From positions 1 to 12,467 of the forward strand of contig CAIPUQ010000206.1 in assembly GCA_903868295.1 (NCBI GenBank): 12,467 bases of DNA. Direction: 5' to 3'. Each line of letters begins with the position of its first letter. Positions within the stretch are counted from its first letter, which is position 1. This DNA comes from an uncultured Roseiflexaceae bacterium (GTDB lineage Bacteria; Chloroflexota; Chloroflexia; Chloroflexales; Roseiflexaceae). Position numbers and translations under genes: made by a program. Under the pieces are notes generated by a model that was not told where the DNA came from, did no database searches, and worked only from the letters and a program-made list of their open reading frames with translations. Below are positions 6,557 through 12,467 of this stretch, one piece after another.

Positions 6557-8521
6557 TTATGCCTCCGGAGTCTGCTTACGACGGCGCGGCTTGGCTGCTT
6601 GGGTCGGGCTCGGAGCGACTGCAGGCGGCGTCACCGGGGTGGTTGGTGCAGGGCGCGGGGCGCTCCGACCGTTCGGTTTTTTGGTGTTGCTTGGTGGACT
6701 GGTGTCACTGTGCTTTTTGCCGTCGTTGGCCGTCTTGAGGGCAGCAGGCCGTGCGGGCGCGGTAGGTGCTGCAGTGCCGGTCGGTTGTGCGGCAATGGGT
6801 GCGGATTTGGGTTTCGGCCCACGGCGCTTCTGTTCGACGGGTGGAGCAAGCTCCACCGGTGCCGTCGCAGGTGCGACCGGCTTGCCACGCCGACGGCCAT
6901 TTTGGGTAGGAGTGGCAGTTGGCAGAGCGAGTTCGTCGTCGCCTTGTTCCTGTGGCGTCGGAATCATCTGCGGAACGGCAGCGGTGCGTGCCGCGGAGTT
7001 ATCGGTCACGACCACTGGGGCCTGATCTTCTCCGGTCTGCGGTGTGCTGCTGGCCAGGCCCGCAATGCGATAACTGACGCGGTTGCCACGACCGATGCGT
7101 TGCAATTCACCCGCATTGATGGAGAGCTTAACGAGCGATCGCAGATCTTCGTTGGTGCGCGGGATGGTGCCGTCGCCGCCACGGTTGCGTGAACCACGCA
7201 GGGTGTCGTAGATTTGTTGGAACGACATGGGGCGCTCACTCGCAGCGACGATGTCGCGCACACTGCGTCGTTCTTCTTCGCTGAATGGGGTCGCAATCAG
7301 CGTTGATTCGCCGCTATCGTCGTCTGCTGCGTCACGCGTCGACGTTGATTCGGCACGCATCGGAGCGACGGGTTGCGACGTCGGAATCGACAATTCGGCA
7401 TCGACGGGAGTCGACTCTGCTTTGGTGCCGACATCACCCTTGGATACAGATACGCGATCTGGTGTGCGATCGCCACGGCGGCGGCGGCGGCGTGACTTGT
7501 CGCCCGTGCTCGGCGCTTGACTAGGGGTAGCACTAATCCGTTCGGGAGCGAGAGCTGGAGCAGAGCTCGTGTCGTCGTCGCGGCGGTCGGTGCTCGTGTC
7601 GCCATTCGCGAACTGCGACAGTGCTTTGGGGTCTTCGCCGGGCAAAAAGACTTCGTTGACGACACCTTCGGTCGAAATGATGATTTTGCCGCGACGGGCA
7701 GCCTCGGTGATGAAGTCTTTGAATTTGTCGATGGCACGACCGTTGCCGTCTCGGATGACGGACTCGCGGAACTTCCCGTTCGAAAGCTCACGCATGAGCG
7801 TTTTGAGCGAGCCGATACCGGTGACCATCCGGCGAGAACGGGCCTCGAGGACGACTTTGATGAGCAATTCAAAGGCCTCGTCTTCGCTCAATGCGCTTGA
7901 TTCTTTGCGTTCGGGCTTGGTACGGGCCACACTGATGCGCTCGCGTTCGAGTGCAGGTCGTTCAAAATCATCGGAGTCGAGGGGTCGACGGATGTCGACT
8001 TTGGGAGCGGTGGCTTCGGCTTTGCCGACGAGCTGTTCGTAGAAGATGAACTCATCTGCACTCTGTGCCAGATGCGACGACGCAGCGCCGCCAACACCGA
8101 TGATGATGACATCTTTGCCCTGCTGACGAATGCTGTTGACGAGCGGGATGAAATCGCGATCGCCCGTGATGAGCACAAAAGTCGACAGCCCGGGCATCGT
8201 GAACAGGGTACGCATGGCGTCGATACAGAGGTTCATATCGACCGAGTTTTTGATGGGACCGCCGGTACGACCTGCACCCTTGTCATAGTAGTAGGTCGGT
8301 ACATACATGGGTTCGATGTTGTTGGCATAGAGGGCCGAAGTGATGCGCGGATACCGGTACCAATCGGCGTAGGCGCGCGACAAAATAACGCGACCCAGCT
8401 CGTTGCAGTGGTCCATGATGATTTCGAAATTTGGGTTTGCGTCGAGTTTGTCGCGGACAGAGACGTAGATGTTTTCGAAGTCGATAAAGACCGCGACGTC
8501 ACGGCGTAATTGCTCTGCCAT
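6557..8521 (-). CDS. NYN-domain protein with LOTUS/OST-HTH-like and second winged-helix regions
   Basis: A 654-residue multidomain protein. Residues about 8-165 are a NYN (PIN-like) domain of the LabA/DUF88 type with the acidic site visible: D14-F-E16-N17, D95 and D101 in SVDMNLCID, and D121/D123 in TGDRDF. Residues about 212-295 form a small helical module resembling an OST-HTH/LOTUS RNA-binding domain (SLKTLMRELSNGKFRES). A disordered acidic and basic linker with six arginines in a row (344-349) follows, then a second winged-helix-like module at about 413-487, then a long Ala/Pro/Lys/Arg-rich tail. The architecture suggests an RNA-binding protein, possibly a ribonuclease. It is first in a four-gene operon, and TAA plus 1 nt separates it from trpF. 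GAGGAG lies 11 nt before the ATG. Five CGC codons in the Arg run make a (CGG)5 tract at 7476-7490. Confidence 0.85.
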   Translation of the reverse strand: MAEQLRRDVAVFIDFENIYVSVRDKLDANPNFEIIMDHCNELGRVILSRAYADWYRYPRITSALYANNIEPMYVPTYYYDKGAGRTGGPIKNSVDMNLCIDAMRTLFTMPGLSTFVLITGDRDFIPLVNSIRQQGKDVIIIGVGGAASSHLAQSADEFIFYEQLVGKAEATAPKVDIRRPLDSDDFERPALERERISVARTKPERKESSALSEDEAFELLIKVVLEARSRRMVTGIGSLKTLMRELSNGKFRESVIRDGNGRAIDKFKDFITEAARRGKIIISTEGVVNEVFLPGEDPKALSQFANGDTSTDRRDDDTSSAPALAPERISATPSQAPSTGDKSRRRRRRGDRTPDRVSVSKGDVGTKAESTPVDAELSIPTSQPVAPMRAESTSTRDAADDDSGESTLIATPFSEEERRSVRDIVAASERPMSFQQIYDTLRGSRNRGGDGTIPRTNEDLRSLVKLSINAGELQRIGRGNRVSYRIAGLASSTPQTGEDQAPVVVTDNSAARTAAVPQMIPTPQEQGDDELALPTATPTQNGRRRGKPVAPATAPVELAPPVEQKRRGPKPKSAPIAAQPTGTAAPTAPARPAALKTANDGKKHSDTSPPSNTKKPNGRSAPRPAPTTPVTPPAVAPSPTQAAKPRRRKQTPEA

Positions 8522-8814
8522 GGTGGTGTGAGCTCCTCAGTAGAGCACACAGACGCCCAAAAAGAACTGGATGTAGACGGACAAGCGCGTTCCCGGGGGC
8601 GTAGTCTGCATGGGCGACACAAATGTGTGCAACAGTCTACGGCAGAAAAAACCACAGGCGCGAGCACGTATGTGAGGGTGGTGGACAGTACACCTATGTA
8701 CCGTATCGGCCACACCATCCACGAGCGTTTTGGCACAATGTGTGCGAAATAAATCATTCAACAATACAAATCATTGAATAACTCAAGTATACCACCGATT
8801 GGATGAGTCAGCGG
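8522..8814. other. Intergenic region upstream of the NYN operon, with short repeats
   Basis: About 290 bases between the yidD stop and the NYN gene start, presumably holding the NYN operon promoter, though no convincing -35/-10 pair was found on the minus strand. Structure seen: AAATCATTNA repeated directly at 8751-8760 and 8768-8777, ATTCAA/TTGAAT as an inverted pair (8756-8761, 8774-8779), and the palindrome ACACA-AA-TGTGT at 8617-8628 inside imperfect outer arms (8601-8608 and 8633-8640). No terminator follows yidD, so transcription could run through from moaB-yidD. Confidence 0.4.
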
Positions 8815-9024
8815 TTAGGGGAGAGGGTCAGCACCACCATGCGAAAACGGATGACAGCGCAACAGTCGTTCGGTACCCATTGCAATACCACGGACGACAC
8901 CATATGTTGCAATTGCTTGGTAAGTGTATTCGGAGCAGGTAGGGCTGTATATGCAGCTTGGTGGTTTGAGGGGGGAGATGTTTTTTTGGTAGAAGCGCAC
9001 CATGGCAAGAGCGAGCGAGCGCAT
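8815..9024 (-). CDS. yidD: Membrane protein insertion efficiency factor YidD
   Basis: A 69-residue protein matching YidD closely: an amphipathic N-terminal helix (ALAMVRFYQKNISPL), then PTCSEY at 28-33 and RCHPF at 56-60, then the terminal GG-DP motif. The conserved cysteines (24, 30, 57) are present. YidD sits at the inner face of the membrane and helps the YidC insertase place membrane proteins. The length is normal for the family. The ATG lies 3 nt after the moaB stop with AAAGG 7 nt upstream, so it belongs to the moaB transcript. Usually yidD sits in the rpmH-rnpA-yidC cluster, so its location here is unusual. Confidence 0.95.
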   Translation of the reverse strand: MRSLALAMVRFYQKNISPLKPPSCIYSPTCSEYTYQAIATYGVVRGIAMGTERLLRCHPFSHGGADPLP

Positions 9025-9027
9025 AGA

Positions 9028-9561
9028 TTAGCCTTTCTGTGGGGCAGAACCGTGCCGCAGGGTCTCCCACACCAGATGACGAAGCTCGGGCACAATGAGC
9101 TTGGTCAGCGCCAAATCGACGGCATTGGGCGAGCCCGGCAAGCAGAACACCAGTGTTGTCCCCCAGGTTCCGGCAATCGCGCGAGACAACATTGCCGCGG
9201 CACCGACTTGCTCATACGAAAGCATGCGGAAAATTTCGCCGAAGCCCGGTAATATGCGTGTCAACTGTGGTTCGATGGCGTCGATGGTGGTGTCGCGCCG
9301 CGAAATACCCGTGCCACCAGTGGTAATAATGACACGCACATCTGCGAGGATCCAGCCTTCTATGGTGGCAATGACATCGGTCGGTTCGTCGCGGACAATG
9401 GTGTAGCCGTGGACCTGGTGTCCTGCGTCTTGAAGCGCCTGGACGGCAGATTGACCACCGCGATCATCAGCAATCGTGCGCGTGTCGCTAATGGTCAGCA
9501 CAGCGCACTTGATAGCATCTATTTGGCGTTCGGCATGGGTGCGATGATCGATGTGGCTCAT
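9028..9561 (-). CDS. moaB: Molybdenum cofactor biosynthesis protein MoaB/MogA family
   Basis: A 177-residue protein of the MoCF-binding fold. Seen: AVLTISDTR strand 1 (about 20-28), DDRGG, the signature IITTGGTGIS at 78-87 with D90, and LPGSPNAV at 141-148. The family adenylylates molybdopterin before molybdate insertion (MogA/Cnx1G) or is a close paralogue of less clear role (MoaB); sequence alone does not separate them, and the symbol is given for the family. No other moa, moe or mob gene is in the window. GAGGAG lies 6 nt before the ATG. It is first in a two-gene unit with yidD and divergent from tgt. Its promoter region carries paired palindromes, so it is probably regulated. Confidence 0.92.
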   Translation of the reverse strand: MSHIDHRTHAERQIDAIKCAVLTISDTRTIADDRGGQSAVQALQDAGHQVHGYTIVRDEPTDVIATIEGWILADVRVIITTGGTGISRRDTTIDAIEPQLTRILPGFGEIFRMLSYEQVGAAAMLSRAIAGTWGTTLVFCLPGSPNAVDLALTKLIVPELRHLVWETLRHGSAPQKG

Positions 9562-9579
9562 TCGAAGCTCCTCAGACGG

Positions 9580-9592
9580 TGTCCTGTGGACA
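9580..9592. promoter_or_regulatory. Operator-like palindrome 1 (moaB leader)
   Basis: TGTCC-TGT-GGACA, a perfect 5-bp inverted repeat that fits TGTC-N5-GACA. It lies between the proposed moaB -10 and the moaB ribosome binding site. It has the same outer pattern as the palindrome at 9615-9631, centre to centre 37 bp. Confidence 0.45.
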
Positions 9593-9600
9593 GTGTTTGC

Positions 9601-9630
9601 ATTATAGCGCCTTGGCTGTCAATATGACAG
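9601..9630 (-). promoter_or_regulatory. Candidate moaB-yidD promoter
   Basis: On the minus strand a perfect TATAAT (9606-9601) is preceded by an 18-bp spacer and CTGTCA (9630-9625; 4 of 6 matches). Transcription would start near 9594, giving a leader of about 33 nt. The -35 is built into the right arm of the 17-bp palindrome at 9615-9631. A TTGACA at 9622-9617 is only 10 bp from the -10, too close to act with it. Confidence 0.6.
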
Positions 9631-9631
9631 C
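9615..9631. promoter_or_regulatory. Operator-like palindrome 2 (moaB/tgt divergent region)
   Basis: GCTGTCA-ATA-TGACAGC is a perfect 17-bp palindrome covering the -35 and spacer of the proposed moaB promoter and ending 30 bp before the tgt -35. Its core also fits TGTC-N5-GACA. The position suits a dimeric repressor of moaB; an effect on tgt is possible. The regulator is not identified. Confidence 0.6.
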
Positions 9632-9660
9632 AGGGGAATCCATTGGGGGTTCGTGTACAT

Positions 9661-9688
9661 TTGACAAAATCTCTGATTTGGCGATAAT
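9661..9688 (+). promoter_or_regulatory. tgt promoter
   Basis: A perfect TTGACA at 9661-9666, a 16-bp spacer and GATAAT (5 of 6) at 9683-9688. The start point should lie near 9695, leaving a leader of only about 16 nt that holds little but the GGAGG Shine-Dalgarno at 9702-9706. This leaves no room for a leader riboswitch upstream of tgt. Confidence 0.8.
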
Positions 9689-9710
9689 AACGCAATCACA
9701 CGGAGGCCAC

Positions 9711-10925
9711 ATGCCGCTCAATTTTACCATTCACGCCCGTGATGCCGCTTCGCGCGCGCGCGCCGGTGTAATCGAAACAGCCCACGGCCCCATCGAAACC
9801 CCCGTCTTTATGCCTGTTGGCACGAAGGGTACGGTCAAGGCGTTGACCCCCGAAGAAGTCAAGGCACACGGTGCACATATAATCTTGGGCAATACGTACC
9901 ATCTCTACCTGCAACCTGGCCATGAGTTGATTGCCCGTCATGGCGGCCTCCATCAGTTTATGCAATGGCATGGACCAATTTTGACGGACAGCGGCGGCTT
10001 CCAAGTATTCAGCCTCAAGTACGGCGGCATTGCAGACGAAGTCAAAGGTCGCGGAGCGTACACACCCAAACCCGGGATGGTCAAGGTGACGGATGATGCG
10101 GTTATCTTCAAATCAACCATTGATGGATCAAAGCATGTATTCACCCCTGAGCGGAGCATCGAAATCCAAAAGGGTATCGGTGCAGATATCATCCTCTGCT
10201 TTGACGAGCTCCCGCCGTTCCGGGCAGGGTATGACTACACGCGTCAGTCACTCACGCGCACCCATCGTTGGGAAGAACGCTGTTTGACCTACCATCAAGA
10301 GACACTGGCAGGCATGCACGACATCCCGATGCCCAATCGTGATCAGTCGCTGTTTGGCATTGTGCATGGCGGGGTGTTCCCGGATTTGCGCAAAGCAAGT
10401 GCCGAGCATATCGGTGGGATGGATTTCGATGGGTTGTGCATTGGTGGCTCGCTCGGTGCAAACAAATCGCAGATCTACGACGTGGTCGACATGACGGTCC
10501 CGCATATGCCAGACAACAAGCCGCGGCATTTATTGGGCATCGGCGACGTGGATGATTTGTTCGAGGGTGTCGCACGTGGGATTGACATGTTCGATTGTGT
10601 CAGTCCGACTCGATTGGGGCGGCATGGGGCTGCGCTAGTGCGTGATGCAACCAAAAACTTTCGCCTCAATGTCAGCAACGCGAGCTGCCGTGACAGTGAC
10701 GAACCATTGGATCGCTGGTGTACCTGCACGGTCTGTCAGACATATAGCCGAGCCTATATTCACCATTTGTTCCGTGCCAAAGAGTTGCTCGGGATACGGC
10801 TGGTGAGTCTCCACAATGTTGCTTTCTTGCTGCACCTAATGCGTGATGTGCGGCAGAGCATTATAGAAGGTACGTTTGCGCAGTTGCGTACATCATGGCT
10901 GGATGGCGCACGGCGCACTGAGTAG
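9711..10925 (+). CDS. tgt: tRNA-guanine transglycosylase with atypical base pocket
   Basis: A 404-residue TIM-barrel enzyme that swaps guanine 34 of GUN-anticodon tRNAs for a 7-deazaguanine. Seen: DSGGFQVFSL with D93, nucleophile D295 in FDCVSPTR, and the zinc site C337, C339, C342, H368, so it should be catalytic. Compared from memory with the Zymomonas enzyme, the base pocket differs: Cys158 corresponds to L167 (FDELPPF), Gln203 to H219 (GIVHGG), and the GGLAVG loop is GGSLG (245-249), one residue shorter. These changes may allow a base other than preQ1, such as queuine; that is inference. Start: ATG at 9711 with GGAGG 4 nt upstream; the frame is open to 9579, but that would include the promoter. 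An ECF S-component gene follows after 18 nt. Confidence 0.95.
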   Translation: MPLNFTIHARDAASRARAGVIETAHGPIETPVFMPVGTKGTVKALTPEEVKAHGAHIILGNTYHLYLQPGHELIARHGGLHQFMQWHGPILTDSGGFQVFSLKYGGIADEVKGRGAYTPKPGMVKVTDDAVIFKSTIDGSKHVFTPERSIEIQKGIGADIILCFDELPPFRAGYDYTRQSLTRTHRWEERCLTYHQETLAGMHDIPMPNRDQSLFGIVHGGVFPDLRKASAEHIGGMDFDGLCIGGSLGANKSQIYDVVDMTVPHMPDNKPRHLLGIGDVDDLFEGVARGIDMFDCVSPTRLGRHGAALVRDATKNFRLNVSNASCRDSDEPLDRWCTCTVCQTYSRAYIHHLFRAKELLGIRLVSLHNVAFLLHLMRDVRQSIIEGTFAQLRTSWLDGARRTE

Positions 10926-10943
10926 TGTTGGAAGAGGAGTTGC

Positions 10944-11735
10944 ATGAACCAGATCCAGAAAACGTTTGCCAATCCGGTGAACATCGTGTTGATGGCATTG
11001 GCCATCGGCATCAACATCGCAGTCGGTCAGCTGGTGACCATCCTCAAGTTGCCGATCTACCTCGATTCGATCGGGACCGTGTTGGTAGGGGCACTTTTAG
11101 GCCCCGTCGCCGGTTTTGTGACAGGGATTTTGGGCACAGTGATTTGGGCGTTGACGCTCAACCCAGGCGCACTCCCGTATGCGATTGTCGCCGGTATTAT
11201 CGGCCTGATGGCCGGTGTCTTTGGTCGCCGCGGCTTGTTCACCAGCAGTTCACCGTCATGGATTGGTGCGATTGTGGGAGCGGTGTTTTTTGTCGCCGTC
11301 TCGGTGTTTGTGCTGACGCTGTATTCGTTTACTGGGGATATTTGGTCCATCGCAGACAAGAACGGCGCACCCATTAGCATCGGTTCACTGTTTGCCAGCA
11401 ACCAAATTTTGTTTGCTGCAGTCACCATTGTGGGGGGCGTGTTGGGGTATTTGCTGATCAAAAACGGCGGATACATCGGCCTCGCAGGGATTTTCACCGG
11501 TATCGTGGCAGCTGCAGTGTCTGCACCCATTTCGGCATACACATCGGGTGGGTTGACTGGCGCGGGGACAGACGTCTTGGTTGCCGGGTTCTTGGCAGCA
11601 GGACAGTCCGTGCTGGTGTCGACGTTGGGCCAAGGTATCATCTCTGATCCGTTCGACAAACTCGCCTCATTCATGATGGTATGGGCGATAATCAACCTAT
11701 TGCCGTTGCGTGTGCGCGACCGATTCGAGCAGTAG
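10944..11735 (+). CDS. ECF transporter S component (substrate-binding membrane subunit)
   Basis: A 263-residue hydrophobic protein with about six to eight helices. The segment IYLDSIGTVLVGALLGP (38-54) followed by GFVTGILGTVI is typical of ECF-type S components, the membrane subunits that capture vitamins and similar compounds for an energy-coupling module. It is longer than most (about 180-200 residues) and has a polar stretch at about 129-150 and a GGLTGAGTD motif near 202-210. The substrate cannot be read from sequence. It lies 18 nt after tgt with GAGGAG upstream of the ATG, so the two are co-transcribed; a 7-deazaguanine substrate is thus plausible. The T component follows after a terminator. 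Alternative substrates (thiamine precursor, other bases) remain open. Confidence 0.82.
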   Translation: MNQIQKTFANPVNIVLMALAIGINIAVGQLVTILKLPIYLDSIGTVLVGALLGPVAGFVTGILGTVIWALTLNPGALPYAIVAGIIGLMAGVFGRRGLFTSSSPSWIGAIVGAVFFVAVSVFVLTLYSFTGDIWSIADKNGAPISIGSLFASNQILFAAVTIVGGVLGYLLIKNGGYIGLAGIFTGIVAAAVSAPISAYTSGGLTGAGTDVLVAGFLAAGQSVLVSTLGQGIISDPFDKLASFMMVWAIINLLPLRVRDRFEQ

Positions 11736-11746
11736 TTCGTCTCACA

Positions 11747-11785
11747 GGCGCCCACGGGGAATACCCTGTGGGCGTCGTGTTTTTT
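11747..11785 (+). terminator. Intrinsic terminator between ecfS and ecfT
   Basis: A 13-bp stem with two G-U pairs (11747-11759 with 11764-11776) and an AATA loop, then GTG and six Ts (11780-11785). Only 16 nt separate the T tract from the ecfT start, and these are taken by its AGAAGG ribosome binding site. An alternative pairing, CACAGG (11743-11748) with CCTGTG (11765-11770), would exclude the terminator stem. Confidence 0.75.
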
Positions 11786-11801
11786 GCAAAAGAAGGTATG
11801 C

Positions 11802-12467
11802 ATGCCCAGTCGGTACGACCTCCTTCATCCGTTGACCAAACTGAGCCTCGCATTGGTCCTGATTGTCGCTGCATATCTCAGCCCATCGGTCTGGTTGAGC
11901 ATTGCCATCTGTGGTGCTGCGTTGCTGACAACTGCAGCGTCGCATCGACGCGGCGAGATAGCACGTGTCTATCCCCTGTTTTTCGTGCCGATTACCATTT
12001 CGCTCCTGCTCATCCGTGGAGTGCTGGTACCGGACGTGCGTACGTCGCCCATTGATGTGGGCGGGTTTGTATTGAGTTTGGATGCCATAGCGGGTGCGTG
12101 GATCTACATTTTGCGCTACTGCACATTGGTTGCGGCGCTCTTTACGGTAATTCAAACGACCCCAACAGCGCAACTCATGCACGCTCTTGCCGAACGCGGT
12201 CTGCCACGGAGCATCGAGTTCATTTTGCTCATGGCACTGCAAATCATCCCCGATATGAAGCTCCGGGCTGATGCCATCCTCGAGGCGCAACAATCACGTG
12301 GGTTGGTCATTGCGTCGCTGCCGAGTCGTATCCGTGCATTGGTACCGTTGATTGGGCCACTCGTCGTCGGCGCACTCGTCGATGTCGAAGAACGCTCGAT
12401 GGCACTCGAATTGCGTGCGTTTGCGGCGACGAATCGACCTACCCGGATGGCGGTGTTGATAGACAGC
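11802..12467 (+). CDS. ecfT: ECF transporter T component (EcfT/CbiQ family), 3' truncated
   Basis: An open frame of 222 codons running off the window end, beginning MPSRYDLLHPLTKL, the usual EcfT N-terminus. It has about four hydrophobic segments (13-33, 35-47, 57-75, 95-117), then TTPTAQLMHALAERGLPR (119-136) and LLMALQIIPD, typical of the family. The two coupling motifs that contact the ATPases are EAQQSRG (161-167) and ELRAF (203-207), each off the usual ARG by one residue (SRG, LRA). EcfT is the scaffold that transmits ATP-driven motion to the S component. Start: ATG at 11802 with AGAAGG 5 nt upstream. The EcfA ATPase genes are not in the window and would be expected downstream. Confidence 0.9.
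   Translation, partial: MPSRYDLLHPLTKLSLALVLIVAAYLSPSVWLSIAICGAALLTTAASHRRGEIARVYPLFFVPITISLLLIRGVLVPDVRTSPIDVGGFVLSLDAIAGAWIYILRYCTLVAALFTVIQTTPTAQLMHALAERGLPRSIEFILLMALQIIPDMKLRADAILEAQQSRGLVIASLPSRIRALVPLIGPLVVGALVDVEERSMALELRAFAATNRPTRMAVLIDS

Noticed and set aside
7476..7492. (CGG)5 tract as a mobile or regulatory repeat
   Set aside because: It simply encodes an arginine run within the NYN gene.
9617..9622. A minus-strand TTGACA as the moaB -35
   Set aside because: It is only 10 bp from TATAAT; an 18-bp-spaced CTGTCA fits better.
9579..9710. An upstream extension of tgt by 44 codons
   Set aside because: It would cover the moaB control region and the TTGACA/GATAAT promoter; the ATG at 9711 has GGAGG and matches the family N-terminus.
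1..12467. CRISPR, insertion sequences, phage, tRNA and rRNA genes
   Set aside because: No spaced direct repeats, terminal inverted repeats with a transposase, integrase genes or tRNA/rRNA signatures were seen.

Overview
The window looks like ordinary chromosome from a mid-to-high GC bacterium with strong GGAGG-type ribosome binding sites. A transmembrane Ser/Thr kinase with PASTA repeats, a LpxH-fold phosphoesterase, a Trm112-like protein with DxxD/NxxN in place of zinc cysteines, and a HipA-like kinase paired with DUF3037 together suggest Chloroflexota or, less likely, Actinomycetota. That assignment is inference from gene content only. I saw no phage, insertion sequence, CRISPR array, tRNA or rRNA.

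Layout. (1) 1-1323 (+): C-terminal part of a PASTA kinase, ending at a strong terminator shared with a convergent cluster. (2) 2686-1367 (-): a tightly overlapping trio: a 54-residue membrane microprotein, a HipA-like kinase and a DUF3037 protein. The microprotein stop overlaps the kinase start (ATGA), and the kinase overlaps the DUF3037 gene. (3) 2787-3974 (+): a divergent MFS transporter whose leader holds an inverted repeat, closed by a terminator at 4113-4146. (4) 8521-4163 (-): a four-gene operon of a NYN-domain RNA-binding/nuclease-like protein, TrpF, a membrane-anchored metallophosphoesterase and a cysteine-less Trm112-like protein, with gaps of 1 and 3 nt and one ATGA overlap. (5) 9561-8815 (-): moaB then yidD, 3 nt apart. 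(6) 9711-12467 (+): tgt, an ECF transporter S component and an ECF T component that runs off the window end.

Two genes were found only by reading the sequence directly: the 54-residue membrane protein at 2522-2686 and the open-ended ecfT at 11802-12467.

The most interesting unit is tgt-ecfS-ecfT. The Tgt keeps the catalytic aspartates and zinc site, but its base pocket differs from preQ1-type enzymes at three places, and it is followed after 18 nt by a vitamin-type importer. A 7-deazaguanine salvage module is a reasonable, unproven reading. Between ecfS and ecfT lies a strong intrinsic terminator with no room for a new promoter, which suggests controlled read-through. Second is the microprotein/HipA-like/DUF3037 trio. 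Third is the moaB promoter, framed by two TGTC-N5-GACA palindromes.
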